Counted from the stretch's first letter, positions 12,229-25,705 are shown. The stretch is 64,000 bases of DNA from Rhynchospora pubera (GCA_028095005.1 CM051461.1:63531840-63595839), one strand, 5' to 3'. A program made the numbers and translations. The notes: generated by a model not told the origin, from the letters alone.

Positions 12229-13486
12229 TTATTATAATAAAAAGATTGGCTGTGATTCTTTCCGAAGGATCTAATGATAATATATTGAGCGCTATATTGA
12301 TTTGAATTTGTTTAATAATAGCACCGTTTGACGTATTAAGGTACCGTTTTCTATTTTGCCAAAATTTTAGTAAATCATTTTAGCTGAACTACTGAATTGC
12401 TGAAAGCTCGTTAACTATGAAATTAAGATGGACAGATTTATTTGTCAAGTCAAGTCTTTCACCTTAAAAAGCATGAATTTCATGATGAAAAATGAAATAT
12501 ATATGTTTCGACTCGATATAAGTTTTTATTGGATGGCTATTGTAAACTGATCGGTTGGTTAAAATATGCAAAAAGGATTCCTATATAATTAATTAACAAT
12601 GGCATATGACTATAATATGAGACGGCATAATATTTTACGGAGAATCTTTAGTATAATATTTTCGATTGTATTTTATTAAAAAAAAACTAGTAAGTGGATG
12701 ATATCAATTCTGTTTGTTGGATTTGTTATCAAACATAAAAAAGGAGAGGTGTTTTGTCTTTTGATTTTATTCTTGAATTAACTGGTTGGATGATTGGATT
12801 TGGAAATAATTTAGGAAATGTATTTATCACAAAAAAATGGGGTGCTCCATTAGCAGAGGAATATGGTAGCTAGGCTCCATTGTCCATTGAGGTGGAGTGG
12901 CCGAGGAAGACTGGAAGAGCAAGTAGAATAATAGGTCAAGCCTCAGGCCTCACTATTAAATTTATAAATAGGAATGTATACAAATGTATACAGTATACCA
13001 ATACCAAACAGCAACATGGGGATGAATTAAAAATAAATAAATAAATAAATAAAATGATAAAAGGTCACAGTCGTTGGATTGATCCATCCTGTGCATTGGA
13101 CGGTCGAAGATTTTGACCATTTCTAATAATATAACATCAGATCAGATCAATAAGGGCTGATACAGTACAAAACCTCCGTCGCACATTTGCACATTGACAT
13201 TCCCAGTTTCCAATTCCCACAATCCCACTGAAGAGTCAAGACACCGCTTTAATTTACTTGTTATTCTTCTCTCCTACTCTCCTTCCTTCTTCTTCATACT
13301 TGATACGTACATTCATTCATCCATTCTATCTTGCGTTTATTAATTGAATAATTCTTGTAAACAAACATTCGTGTACCCAAAACCCAAACCTCTTTCTTTC
13401 TCAATTCTCAGTGGTTCGCTTCAGTTCAGATTCAGATCCTCGTATTAGTAGGTTAGTAAGGTTAGGTGAGATTCGGTCGGTTGTGT
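12229..13486. other. HIBADH 3' flank and carboxylesterase 5' flank
   Basis: No extra gene seen. The first part is probably HIBADH 3' UTR and AT-rich spacer. The C/T-rich 13240-13480 segment (CTTCTCTCCTACTCTCC) is likely the carboxylesterase promoter and leader. A short (AAAT)n run lies at 13030-13052. Confidence 0.4.
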
Positions 13487-14716
13487 ATGGTGAATATGGC
13501 CATGTTGATGAGAACAGCACTCTCCATTCTACTCTTCTTCTCTCTCTTCTACATCTTCTCCAAGGATTCTTCTCCTCCTTCCTCTTCTTCTTCACTCGCG
13601 TTGCATTTGCCACAGCGCCACTCCCCCATTCAATTCCCAATCCAACCCCAAACCCCATCCTTACCAAGTCCCATTCAATTTGAATCCTCCCATTCTCATC
13701 ACGAACATACTCAAAAACCCTTCTCAATCCTCTCCGACCCACCACCCGGCAATGATGAGCTACAGTACGACTTCTCCCCCTATGTCAAGCTCTACAAGAG
13801 CGGCCGCGTCGAGCGCCTTCCCCACATCCCCTTGGTACCGCCCGGCATCCACACCTTCACCGGCGTCAACTCAAAGGACGTCCTAATTGATCATGCAACC
13901 GGCGTGTCGGTGCGTTTATACCTTCCCAAGCAAGCAATTGGCACTGATCCCAAGCATCATCGCCAAAAGTTACCGGTGTTGCTCTACTTCCATGGAGGTG
14001 CATTTGTGATTGAATCCGCCTTCTCTACATTTTACCACCACTTCCTCAATGTGCTGGTTTCAAAGGCCCAGGTCCTGGCAATTTCTGTCAATTACCGTCT
14101 AGCGCCAGAACACCGCCTCCCCGCCGCATATGAAGACGGGTGGCTCGCTTTAAAATGGGCCTTGAACAACTGTCGATCTGGGCCCGAGCCTTGGCTTTTC
14201 CATCACGGGGACATCAACAGGGTCTTTCTAGGTGGAGACAGCGCCGGGGGAAACATTGCACACGATTCTGCCATAAGGGCAGGAACCGTAAGGGGTCCGT
14301 CCGAATTGGGTATGAAGATTAAAGGGTTAATTTTACTGAACCCGTATTTCTGGGGGAAGGATCCTGTGGGTACCGAACCGGGTGACCGGTGGATAAGGGA
14401 ATCATTTGAGAAGAATTGGGATTTTGTGTGTGGCGGGTTGATGGGGATTGACCACCCGGCAGTGAACCCGCTCACATGGATGGAGGGGCTGAGAAGCCTC
14501 GGATGTGAGCGGGTGATTGTGACGGTTGCAGGTAGAGATTTTTTCAGGGAAAGAGGGGTGGCGTATGTCAAAGCCCTGAAGAACAGCGGGTGGAGTGGCG
14601 CGGTGCAGATTTACGAGACTAAGGATGAGTTTCATGTGTATTTCATTTCTAATCCGCTTGGGAAGAAGGCTTCTGAGGAAATGCATGCTGTTGTTCATTT
14701 CATCAACCGTCGATAA
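13487..14716 (+). CDS. Plant carboxylesterase (CXE, alpha/beta hydrolase)
   Basis: A single-exon gene of 409 residues in the plant CXE/GID1-like branch of the hormone-sensitive-lipase type hydrolases, which cleave carboxylic esters. The oxyanion-hole motif HGGAF starts at H169, and the nucleophile elbow GGDSAGG has Ser252. The other triad members are likely Asp351 (AGRDFF) and His383 (DEFHVYF). The family motif NYRLAPEHRLPAAYEDGW is intact. Because Ser, Asp and His are all present it should be an active esterase rather than a GID1-type receptor. Residues 9-25 are hydrophobic (LSILLFFSLFYIF), followed by a Pro/Ser/His-rich linker to about residue 85, suggesting a signal anchor. An upstream in-frame GTG at 13466 is not used as the start. 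Substrate unknown. Confidence 0.93.
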   Translation: MVNMAMLMRTALSILLFFSLFYIFSKDSSPPSSSSSLALHLPQRHSPIQFPIQPQTPSLPSPIQFESSHSHHEHTQKPFSILSDPPPGNDELQYDFSPYVKLYKSGRVERLPHIPLVPPGIHTFTGVNSKDVLIDHATGVSVRLYLPKQAIGTDPKHHRQKLPVLLYFHGGAFVIESAFSTFYHHFLNVLVSKAQVLAISVNYRLAPEHRLPAAYEDGWLALKWALNNCRSGPEPWLFHHGDINRVFLGGDSAGGNIAHDSAIRAGTVRGPSELGMKIKGLILLNPYFWGKDPVGTEPGDRWIRESFEKNWDFVCGGLMGIDHPAVNPLTWMEGLRSLGCERVIVTVAGRDFFRERGVAYVKALKNSGWSGAVQIYETKDEFHVYFISNPLGKKASEEMHAVVHFINRR

Positions 14717-15690
14717 ACATTTTCTGGACATGATTTTCGTTTTGTTTATGGTCGGTTTGTTAATTTGAACGCTGGATTTGGGTGGATGGTTTGATTGCTT
14801 TTCATAATTCTTTTTAAACAAAAAAGAGCTTTGTGTTACTGGTTCCGTTATTGTTGTTGTGCTTTTTAGTTCAAGATGGATAAGTATATACCTAAAAATT
14901 TTGAAAAGAAAAACAAGGTAAGATGTAAGAGTTTTTTTTATCAGAAGTTTCTCTCTGCATATGAGGTGCCCAAGAATTCTATCTATCATTGAAAATCCAA
15001 CATAGTTTGATTAATTTTGGTATATCTTCTTTCATTCATACCAACATCTTTTAATTAATCATTCATTTTCAAAACATTTATAGAAATCCAAGATGTGGGT
15101 ACAACACTTGCTGTGAGTTGCATGCCGATCTCTGAAGTAAAAAATTGTGGTGTCTTGTTTAATCTACTCTTCCCGCATAATGTACAGTGGCCTTAAAAGT
15201 TTAGTAACTCTCGCACTTTGATTTACATATAAATTGTCTATTCAATGTCAGTCGGACTGATCTGCTCAACAAGGGCTGTGTTGTACATTTTGAACTGCGA
15301 GGTTAAAAAAATGGAAAAGATTAAAAAGTATACTGTATACAGTTCAAACAGCCAGGCCACTTCTGATTAGCATTTTTTTCTGTTAATCATAAAGTGCAAA
15401 GACCCAAATACTCTCCAATGATTTATACATTTAACCATAATTTTATCTGAAATTAAGGTATTTTGGTATTTTCACTTCAAATAGAACTATGGAAGTGTTT
15501 AGCAAATTTAAGAGTGACACGAGCAATTTCCTAAGTTTGTGTGGCAACAACTTTATTTGTGTTTTATTTATATTTCAAATGAAATTTAAATTCGAATCGA
15601 AGTTGATAAAACATCAGGCACTCCAAACTATTTTTTATGTCTATATATATGTAAATTTGGCAAGGACTGACAGTTTTAATTGGAAATTGA
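14717..15690. other. Intergenic DNA, no gene seen
   Basis: Downstream flank of the carboxylesterase. It is AT-rich, with no recognisable ORF or bounded repeat. Confidence 0.4.
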
Positions 15691-15982
15691 TTAGTGTCAT
15701 CTCCCATTCTACCACCGCTGCCATCGCTCCCTCTAGCGAAATGCTCTCCTCTCCTCATCCAACGAAACGCTCACCTCGCCTCACCCAGCGAAGCACTCCC
15801 CTCTCCTCACCCAGCGTGGATATGCTCCCTCTCCCTTCTACGCACCATTCTGTCTCTCTCCCTTCCCTCTCTGCGTCTCTCTCCCTTCCTTCTGTGCTTC
15901 AGATTTTGTTCATTTTGTTTATTGCATCTGTTCAATTTGTTATTTTAAGTGTTCATTTTGTTTTGCTGTGCATTAAAATTCT

Positions 15983-16380
15983 GTGTTTATTTTATGTCTC
16001 ACTTTGTTGGTGTATATGTTCACTTTGTTCATTCATATGTTCAATTTGTTACTTCTATGTGTTCAATTTGTTTTGCTGTGCGTCAGAGTTCTGTGTTTAT
16101 TTTATGTCTCACTTTGTTGATGTATATGTTCACTTTATTCATTCAGATGTTCAATTTGTTATTTCTATGTGTTCAATTTGTTTTGCTGTGCATCAAATTT
16201 CTGTGTTTATTTTATATCTCACTTTGTTGGTGTATATGTTCACTTTGTTCCTTCATATGTTCAATTTGTTTTGTTGCTTGTCAGATTTATGTGTTTATTT
16301 TATGTCTCACTTTGTTAGTGTATATGTTCACTTTGTTCATTCATATGTTCAAATTGTTACTTTTATGTGTTCAATTTGTT
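15983..16380 (+). repeat. Tandem repeat with 110-bp period
   Basis: CTGTGTTTATTTTATGTCTC recurs at 15981, 16091, 16201 and, in a shortened 88-bp unit, near 16289. Within each unit GTTCACTTTGTTCATTCATATG and GTTCAATTTGTTTTGCTGTG are further sub-repeats. It sits inside a C/T-rich segment (about 15700-16600) and produces a 329-codon open frame by periodicity only. Short versions of the same motif (TATGTTCACTTTGTTTGTG) occur at 55880-55935, so a dispersed element is likely. Confidence 0.75.
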
Positions 16381-17009
16381 TTACATTCTCACTATTTGAT
16401 GGAAAAGAAATCATTGATGAAGGAGACCGAGGAAAGACAGAGAAGAGAAGAAAAGGCATGGAGGTAGAAGGAGAGTGAAGAGGGACGGAGGGGAGTGTGG
16501 CAGAGAAGGGAAGAGAGGAGGTGGAAAAGATGAACGCGCTAGGAAAGGAGAGCGCGCGTGAGAGGAGAGGGAGCGGAAATTCTATTTTTAGTTAGCGATG
16601 GTATTTTTACCGATAGTGGTTATATTTTCTGGTTTTAATTCACTTTCAAAGTATTCTAACTTGGTTTATTGATTGGGTCTATTGCATTCTATATATATAG
16701 GCCTTTAATTTGTTACTGGATCCTTGGGCCTGGTTTTTGTTATATTCGATTTGACGATTCTTGGGCTGAGCTCAAATGGAACAATAATAGAAATAACCGA
16801 AAATTTAACAAGATCATTAAATTTCGAAAATATTACTGAAATAATCAGAATTTAAAAAATATATTTGCAATATCGGACTTTCATTTTAAAAATATATTTG
16901 CAATATCGGACTTTGAAAGTCCTATATTAGCTGATTTCGAATTTTGGAAGTCCGATATTAAGCAAAAAAATAAAATAATAAATAAATAAATAAAAATAAT
17001 ATTTGAGAA

Positions 17010-17265
17010 CATCTGTGGTGCATACTAAAGTACCGAGTTCCGGTGCACACTAATCCAAGCTCTTAGATCTGCTTCATAAATGACGGATCTAAACTATCCA
17101 ATATGAGCTCTCTATTATAATCTCTTTGTTGACCAAATTTTATATATTTTTTATTTTTTACTATTTTTAAAAATTTTAGGAAATTATTAATCTATTTTTT
17201 TTAACCGTTTTAAAAATCTGAAAATACTTCAAAATTTTAAAAATATATAAATTTTGGTCTACGAG
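17010..17265. mobile_element. Half copy of the GTGAGTCGCG/GTGCATACTA MITE family
   Basis: Starts with GGTGCATACTAAAGTACCG and contains the family signature CTTAGATCTGCTTC and TCTAAACTATCCAATATGAG. It stops after TTTTGGTCTACGAGGA without the right arm. It is the left half and middle of the element seen complete at 38132-38535. Confidence 0.7.
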
Positions 17266-17269
17266 GAAT

Positions 17270-19860
17270 GGCAGGTGCTTTAGGCAACCGGTGTTTTTCT
17301 TAGAGCAACATATGACGAAAGTGCCCTTTGTAAATTTATTGGTATTTACTTTCAACCAAAAAAAAAAAAAAGAAAATCGCTGATATTTCTCGGACAAACT
17401 ATCCTTTCGTCTGTTAATATTTCTCCGACTGTCCTCACCTCCCCTCTCTAGTCTCTAGTAGTTCCTCCTCCCTTCACTCTAACATTGAGACTCTACGAAG
17501 TATCAATTCTGCTAGTAAATTTCAAATTATCATGATACTGCTTCAGACGACTCCCAATTATGCAATATTTATCACTTAACTGCCACAAACACTATTTGTC
17601 CCCGGTAGTTCAATTTAACCGAAATAAAATAAAATCCTTAAGTTCCAACGGAAATATGGAATATGCATGTGCAGCTTGGAAACACATACAGCAACTTAAA
17701 AATCTGGATATTGATTTGCAAACGGTACCAGCGATAAAGAAGTAGAAAGAATACATTTGGTTTGTAACAAGAAATCTAGAGGAGGAAAGTACACTTAAGG
17801 AAATAAATTAAGGTAATAAATCTTGATTGATTTTAAGGATAATCCAGACATTTAAAAAAGAAATATGTTGCTTTAAGAAAAAAATCAGCTGCCCAAAACA
17901 CTTCCACAAGGAATGCTTACATTTTTTCCCCCCTCGGACGATGCTTAGATTTTTAAATTTCTATTCTAGCATTTTGTCTTTCTATTGTCACTTTGTCAGC
18001 GTTATGATATCTTTTAGATGACAAATTCAATTGCCACGTCGTACAATAACTCGCCATATATACCAAACATCCCGGCAAATTTGAAATTTCTCCCTGAAAC
18101 TTTCAAAGGTGCATATGGCAAAAGAAAATAATAAATGCATAACAAAACTTCCATTCCCGGCGCATTAATCTGGACAGTACAGCGTCCTCATACAAAGTGT
18201 ACAGGGAAAACACGTCCATGTGCATTCCTTAGTTTTTTGTCCGTGCACGGCATTTGCATTGATTAACATAGACAAGGCAATTCAATAATTATACAGTTCA
18301 ATTCTGGATAATAATTAATGCAACAAATAAACCTTCAAAAATGATGTCCAACAATTAATTGCTTTACTCCTAGCACTGGTCAACCAAGCTTATCACCGCA
18401 TTGGCAAAGGTACACCATTGAAATGGAAACTAAAACACTTAGGGTGTTTGGATCATCTGAGAATAAAATTAAAATTAGTTATTTAGATAAATAGTATTAT
18501 TTTTAAACGATTAAGAATAAGTTTTTTGAAATCTAGAGTGTTATTTTTAAGTGGTCCAACATACAATTAAATTTTTATTCATAGAGTGTTTGTATTATCT
18601 TTTTAATCTTGATAAAAAAAGTGGTCTAAACCATTCCTTAATTTACATTAAAAAGATGATCCAAACATTCCTAGGAATAAAAATTGCATCCACATTAACA
18701 CACGATTTTTTTGTATGGACTAATCTCAACGGATAGATTTTTACCGGGCATACGAATCTCGACGGATTTAATATTAATCACGGGACATCCAGCATTGATC
18801 GGACGGCCACGTTCTAAAGACTTTGCACTGTGGGTTTAAAAAAAAAACATGCAGAATCTCGTTCCGATTTGGGTGGAGCTATTTGTCTCCAGTTTTGTCT
18901 TTTTAAGTCTGTTGAAAGTGTATTTACATTAAAAAAAACTCTATAGTGTCCGTTTAATTTTTTTGCATTAATAATTCGAAACCAGAAATTAAAATAAGAA
19001 ATCTGAATTGTTAATTTTTTTCTCATCTGAAAAGTGTTTACAAATTTCAAATAATTTTGGAATTCATTTCGTGCAAGATCATAAGTGAAAAAAGAGCACT
19101 ACTTTAATCCTAATTTAGAATTTTCAAATTGATATTGCATTATATTAAACTCTCTATATCGTCTTATTAATTATTGCCTTAATACTCCAAAATCAAAATT
19201 TGGAATAAGAAATTTGAATTGTTGATATTTTTTCCCAACTTTAAGAAGTGCAATCTCTAATACATTCATTTTGTGCAAAATCAAAATGACGCACTAATTA
19301 ATCCTAATTCATCATTTATAAATTGAACCCGGATTTTTATTTATTTATTTTTTTTTAAACAATGAGAACGATGAAAGACTGGAAACATAAGCTGTTTTTT
19401 TGCTTTGTATTGTTTAGTTTAAGAACATGACAATAATATTATTAATTGCATATTGAAAATATTTTTATTATAGTATTTTTTAAGTTAAGAAATAGTATGA
19501 AAAGTGAGTGATTATTAAAAGCGCAGCATGGGAAAGCACGTGGGTGCAATACGAGGTACTCCTAGCATAAAGAAGATCATCAGATAATATAGACCAATAG
19601 AAATTGTCCTTTTTAGATAAAAAAAATTAAAACAGTAAGTTCGGACCGACGGGATTTAATTTCATCCTCACAAAAACGAAAAAGGGAAATAACTTATGTT
19701 TTTTAAAAAAGAAGAAAGGTAGATGAGATGATGTGATGCCTCTGACTGTGTGCATAAATTTATGTTAGTTTAGTAATAATTTTGCAAGAGAGAGAGAGAG
19801 TAAAAGAGAGGGAGGGAGAACTGAGAAGCTAAAAATAAAAATAAAAGAAAAGAAAAGGGA
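17270..19860. other. AT-rich intergenic DNA before the sulfate transporter
   Basis: No gene seen. It holds one GTTTGG-ended MITE (18437-18683) and a GA run just before the transporter ATG (19787-19825), which is probably part of the 5' leader. Confidence 0.4.
18437..18683. mobile_element. GTTTGG-ended MITE (PIF-like family)
   Basis: The left end TTAGGGTGTTTGGATCATCT matches the inverted right end (AGATGATCCAAACATTCCTA). The interior is AT-rich and non-coding. It is related to the shorter copies at 26332, 29031, 46938, 52505 and 56156. Confidence 0.6.
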
Positions 19861-22800
19861 ATGGAGAGAAGCTACGCCTCTTCCAGTTCGGGCGACATGG
19901 CGTCGCTTTCCGGCACCGGGACCCGGTCGGTGCGCATCATACCGCTGCAGCACCCGTCCCCGGAGAAGGCGGCGGGGCCCCCGACGGCGCCGCTGGTGGA
20001 GAGGGTGACGGCGAGGCTGAGAGGCATGAGCGGCGAGGAGTGGCTGTCGGCGCTGCTGCCCTGCTCGCGGTGGATGAGGTCGTACAGATGGCGGGAGTAC
20101 CTGCAGGCGGACCTGATGGCGGGAGCGACGGTGGGGGTGATGCTGGTGCCGCAGGCCATGTCATATGCAAAGCTAGCCGGCCTTCATCCCATCTACGGAC
20201 TCTGTAAGGGAATTAATTACTCATTTACTCCTTCTCATTCTTTCATTCTTATATATGATTTCATCACATTCACAGATACCGGTTTTGTGCCTGTCTTCAT
20301 CTATTCCATTTTTGGCTCCTCCCGCCAGCTGGCTGTGGGCCCTGTCGCACTGGTCTCTCTACTCGTCTCAAATGTGCTAGGCACCATAGTTGATTCATCC
20401 GATGAACTCTATACTCAGCTTGCCATACTACTGGCACTCATGGTTGGTGTATTGGAGGCTCTCATGGGACTATTAAGGTAATTTCCTAGCTATCTAAATT
20501 CCACATTGTTTTTTGCTTTTCTTATATATTATATATTATGCTCCCTCCTGACAGGTTGGGCTGGCTCCTCCGATTCATAAGCCATTCAGTCATTTCAGGA
20601 TTTACTACTGCTTCAGCCATTGTCATTGGCCTTTCTCAAATTAAATATTTTCTGGGCTATGAGATCACCAGAAGTAGCAAAATTATACCTCTCATTACCA
20701 GCATAATTCAAGGCATTCATGATGTATGCTTTCTCATTTCTTCTCTCCCCTCTTTATTTCATCTTTCTCATTTATTTATTTACTTTTATTCTTCTGAGTT
20801 TCCAGCAAATGGTGCTCACAGTATCATTTCTTTGTCATATTTGCCCTTCTATATTTCCATCTCTATTATTTTGCTCCCATCTATGAAAAATTGAATAAAT
20901 CAGGACATGGAATTAGTCAGTTCACTGTCTGTCCTTTTCTTTATTTCTTTTTTTTTTTCCTTTCCTTTTCTTTTTCTTCCTACGGTGTAGGAGTCAGATT
21001 GTACAGCTTGAAGTGCTATAGGTCAAAATGCTGAATTTCTCATAATTTTAGGGCCAGGACAGAAAATGGGTACCAGAACTACATAGAAGATTAATTTGAG
21101 AGGCTAACCCATTCTGCATTGATACTTTTCTTTTGTAGTTTTCTTGGCCTCCTTTTGTGATGGGATCAAGTTTTCTTGCCATTCTTCTTATCATGAAGCA
21201 CCTGGTGTGTAATTTATATCTAATGCAAGATTGAAGGCTTAGTAAAGAAGGTAAAACATTCGCTTATAAAAAGCTTCAAAATTTTAGGGTAAATCGGGCA
21301 AGAGCTTCAGGTATCTCAGAGCGGCGGGTCCGCTCACAGCTGTAGTACTCGGGACACTTCTCGTCAAAATATTTCATCCCTCTTCTATCACAGTGGTGAG
21401 AAGCTGTGATCTCAAATCAAGTCCTCAACCATATGATTTGTGATTGATTGAATGTTTTTTTCAATATGTTCATGATTGGGCTTTATCCTTTTTTTTTTTT
21501 CCATTTCATTTCTTATCATAGGTGGGAGAAATACCTCAAGGGCTTCCAAGTTTTTCCATTCCACGTGGATTTGAGCATGCCAAGTCTCTTATTTCAACAG
21601 CAGTATTAATTACCGGTGTTGCCATACTGGTACCATCTTATCTTGTATATATGTTTTCTAATTATAATTTGGTTCTTTCCACACTAGCTCAAAATTCTTC
21701 ATTTCTCGCTTGGGAAATTGTAGGAATCTGTGGGGATTGCTAAAGCTTTGGCTGCGAAAAACGGATATGAATTAGATTCGAATCAAGAGGTAGGCCTTTA
21801 AAGCGTACAAGTTATTTGTCTCATTTGTGGACTGGTTTGTAATATAATACCTCACAACTCACCAACTCAGTGACACTTCTATCAAAAAAGAAAAATAAAG
21901 AAATATATGAAAACAAAAAAAATAAAAGTAACACCATAAGCTATTGAAGCTTGCTGGTGTGGTATTAAGTTTGCTGGTGGTCTGTCTTTCGGATAGCTTC
22001 ATTTGTACCAAAGCTATTGAAGCTATCTCATAGCTTATACCCTTTTCTTTTGTAGCTATTCGGCCTAGGGGTGGCAAATATTTGTGGTGCATTCTTCTCT
22101 GCATATCCTTCTACTGGTACATACCATCTATGTACCATTTCTACTACCATTTGAAAGAAAAATATTGAATAGAAATTTAAATGTGAATACTACCTTTTAT
22201 TTTCCTAAGGTTCCTTTTCAAGATCAGCTGTAAATCACGAGAGTGGGGCCCGAACAGGGCTATCAGGTATCACAATGGGTGTCATTATGGGATGTGCTCT
22301 TCTATTTTTAACACCACTATTCACTGATATTCCTCAGGTTAGGTTTTTTGTTTTGTTACTTTATTAGCCAGTAGCATCTTTGCTCTCAAATAACGATTCT
22401 ACTATGTTATGTGATAATTTAACACCTTGTCTCAAAATTTTAGTGCGCCTTAGCTGCTATTGTAATTTCTGCCGTCATTGGCCTTGTAAGAAAACAATCA
22501 TTACAAGTTTACAACAATACAACTTACAATAGAAGTGCTCTTACTCCAGACTTGTAAAACTAGTTGCTATTTATGTAGGTCGATTATGAGGAGGCTATAT
22601 TTTTGTGGAAAGTAGATAAGAAAGATTTTCTCCTCTGGGTTATAACTAGCGTCACGACATTATTTTTTGGCATTGAGATCGGTGTGCTTGTTGGGGTATG
22701 ATTGTTATATATTGTATTTTTTAGATAACCCATCTTTTCACATAGTAAAATATACGCCTCTAAAGAATGTACTGGTCAATAGGGAAATTATTTGTGTGCT

Positions 22801-24819
22801 GATGCATAACCATAAGATCCGAGATTCTTTTTTCTTTATTGGATTCATATTTCTGGAATTTTCAAATGCATTTTCTTGGATAGATTCTAGGTGTTATCAT
22901 AAGACAACGGCAATCATGGATGTCAGCAATGAAGTAATAGAAACACACACTCACACACACTGCTCATTACACAATATTCTGATTGCTAGCTATTCCGTGA
23001 TTTAACTATTTCTTACTATGTTAGAATAACTTGGTATCGAATAACGATATTATTTGCAGGTCGGTTTTTCACTGGCATTTGTTATACATGAATCAGCAAA
23101 CCCTCATGTCGGTAAAGTCTTTCTCGCTTCTCTCAATAAAAAGCATATCGTATAGTTCTTTGACTATTGTCAATATACTGACACAAGTTGGTGTAAAAGA
23201 AAATTAATATCTTTTGTATTATTTTACTGTGGTTATGGATGGGTCACAGCTGTGTTGGGACGGCTCCCAGGAACTACCATATACAGAAATATTCTACAGT
23301 ACCCTGAGGCATATACATACAACGGCATAGTTGTTGTTCGAATTGATGCACCTATCTACTTTGCCAACATAAGTTACATCAAAGACAGGTTATGGTTCTC
23401 CTCTTATACCAACTACTATGTGACGGAGTTGATATCCGAGTTTATCAGAATAAGTTCATACGAAACAAAACATAAAGTAGAACCATTGAAAAGACTAGTT
23501 GATACATTAAAAATTCCCCTGTTGGTCTCCAATTGTAATTTCTTCTAAGAAGTACCAAACTGTTCCTTTATTCTCTGATTGTTTTGCACTGGAAAGAGGG
23601 ATGGCTCAGGGACCCTGAGTACATCAATTTGAAATGTAAGAAGGCAAAGCTTTTGAAAAACTCCATTTTATCTAGGTTTTCGTTCATACTGCGCAACCAT
23701 TTTATTTGTTTTATCACCGCACAACCGTCTTATTGCCGTTTTATCACTGATAAATGCTAAATCACCGCCCAATCGCTAAACCGCACAAATCACATTTTAG
23801 AACCTCAGAAGACATACTTATTTGAATGCTTTATGGATTCTGATTTTTGATTGATTGATATAATTCTGAGGTTCTAGCATGGTAATTCAATTTTCAGTAT
23901 GTGATTCTTTTTCCTTGTTTTGCAATTTTGTTCACTTTAATTAATTATTTATTTAATTATCATTATGCTCTTCACAGGTTGCGTGAATACGAACTTAATG
24001 CGTCTTCTGCCCATAGGGGCCCAGATGTTGCACGGATTTATTTTGTTATCCTTGAAATGTCACGTATGTATCCTTTTTTATTAGAGGGTTAATTGCTTTT
24101 GTTTCATAAATAATTGTACATAATAGTAATTCTAATAAGCACATAATTATGCCAGCTGTTACACACATAGACTCCAGTGCTGTTCAAGCTCTGAAAGACT
24201 TGAATCAGGAGTACCGAGCCCGTGGCATCCAGGTGAGCATCTAGTTAAGCCATTCTCCCACTCCCCCCCCCCTCTCTCACACACACACAAACACACACTC
24301 ATGCACGCACACAAACCATACAGATAGAAGTGCACTTTTGTTGTAGAGATAGAACTTCATGCTTACATCAAAGCTTCTTGTGCGTGACTCAAAGAGTAGC
24401 ATGCTATTGCTAAACTTTTAGGGTACCATAACCAGTTGTGACTTCAAAGCATGTACTAATTTTTTATGTCCAACATCAAAAACTTGGATAGCGACCCCCA
24501 AAAGAAAATGTCGACATTGATCTTAAACATATTATTTCAGATTGCTATTGCCAACCCGAACCGACAAGTGCACTTCTTGCTCTCAAAATCTGGTCTGATA
24601 GATCTAATTGGCAAAGAATGGTACTTTGTTCGGGTTCATGATGCAGTGCAAGTGTGCCTTCAACATGTTCAAAATGTAACCAGCAAGAAGAGTGGTTCAT
24701 CGTCAAATGAGACAATTCGTAAGAGACAATCTGGATATTTACAAAGCCTTCTAAAGCAAGACTCAGTACCTGAGTTGCCACCAATGCTTGAACCCCTCCT
24801 GCATGAAAATATTGTCTAA
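19861..24819 (+). CDS. Sulfate transporter group 4 (SULTR4-like, tonoplast)
   Basis: A SLC26/SulP sulfate transporter. Group 4 members export sulfate from the vacuole, so it should control sulfate supply for cysteine and glutathione. Sixteen exons join to 680 residues: 19861-20203, 20276-20477, 20555-20723, 21139-21204, 21288-21395, 21522-21629, 21724-21789, 22056-22116, 22210-22337, 22444-22485, 22579-22695, 23060-23111, 23250-23388, 23978-24063, 24156-24232, 24541-24819. The signature MLVPQAMSYAKLAGLHPIYG is intact, followed by GSSRQLAVGPVALVSLLVSN and the hydrophobic segments of the SulP core. The C-terminal STAS domain covers about residues 505-635 (THIDSSAVQALKDL). VRIIPLQHP near the N-terminus and HESANPHVAVLGRLPGT are typical of SULTR4 rather than groups 1-3. 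All splice sites are GT-AG. The N-terminal exon is GC-rich and the others AT-rich. Confidence 0.96.
24256..24312. repeat. C-run and (CA)n microsatellite in a SULTR4 intron
   Basis: A run of C, then CTCTCTCACACACACACAAACACACAC, inside the intron between exons 15 and 16 of the sulfate transporter. Confidence 0.85.
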
Positions 24820-25282
24820 TGATATAGTCATTTAACTTTTGGGTTTGGAAGTTGAGGGAATATTGGTTTGAGATTGGTGATGGCTGATATTTGAGCCACT
24901 TTAAATTGTAAGTTTCTGTGTATATGCCCACATTCTTTCCCCCCTTTTCTTTTGGAAAGGATGATTTGGTGAAATTGGAGAGTGTGGATAAGTAGGTAAC
25001 ACGGGTGAGTTATAAGTTGGGTGCCATTATTTGTTTATTGTATTGCAAGTCTTTTTTTATGTAGATTGAGGTTGAACTTGTGAGTTTTTGTATTTAGTGT
25101 AAAGATTAGAGAAGAATGAATAATATTTTTTGTGTATACTATAATGTGAGTAGAACAATGTTTTATTATTATTCCTTTAATTATTGTTGAACAAGAGAAG
25201 AGATGTTTTTTCAGCGATATGTTCATTTATTGAAAGAAAGAAGTTGCAACATGTGATTTATATATATATATATATATATATA
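24820..25282. other. SULTR4 3' flank
   Basis: Probable 3' UTR of the transporter and AT-rich spacer, ending in a (TA)n tract at 25256-25282 that borders a MITE. No gene seen. Confidence 0.45.
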
Positions 25283-25705
25283 GAGTTTAGCTACGGTGAG
25301 TCGCGACTCACGGACCCTCCGGTGAGTCGCGGCCAATACTCCTAGATCTAGATCAAAATGACCGATCCAAACCGTCCAATATGATCTCCCTATTGAAATT
25401 TCCATGTAGACCAAATTTTTCATTTTTTCGAAATTTTTAAGTATTTTTTTTGAAATTTTAGAAAATCGTTAATCTAATTGGTTCTGAACCATTAAAAAAC
25501 ATCAGTTTTTAAAAATCCGAAAAAAATACTTAAAAATTTCGAAAAAAAAATTTTGGTTTACACGGAGATTTCAATAGGGAGATCATATTGGACGGTTTGG
25601 ATCGGTCATTTTGATCAAGATCTAGGAGTTTTGGTCGCGACTCATCGGAGGGTCCGTGAGTCGCGACTCATCGGAGGGTCCGTGAGTCGCGACTCACCGT
25701 AGCTA

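Noticed and set aside
13466..13486. Start of the carboxylesterase at 13466
   Set aside because: The codon there is GTG; the first ATG (13487) directly precedes the hydrophobic segment and is the expected plant start.
16000..16380. CRISPR-like array
   Set aside because: This is plant nuclear DNA and the repeat is a contiguous tandem repeat without unique spacers. The same reasoning excludes the arrays at 31751-33720.
15489..16478. 329-codon plus frame rich in Phe, Cys and Ser
   Set aside because: It is generated by the 110-bp tandem repeat; no known protein motif.
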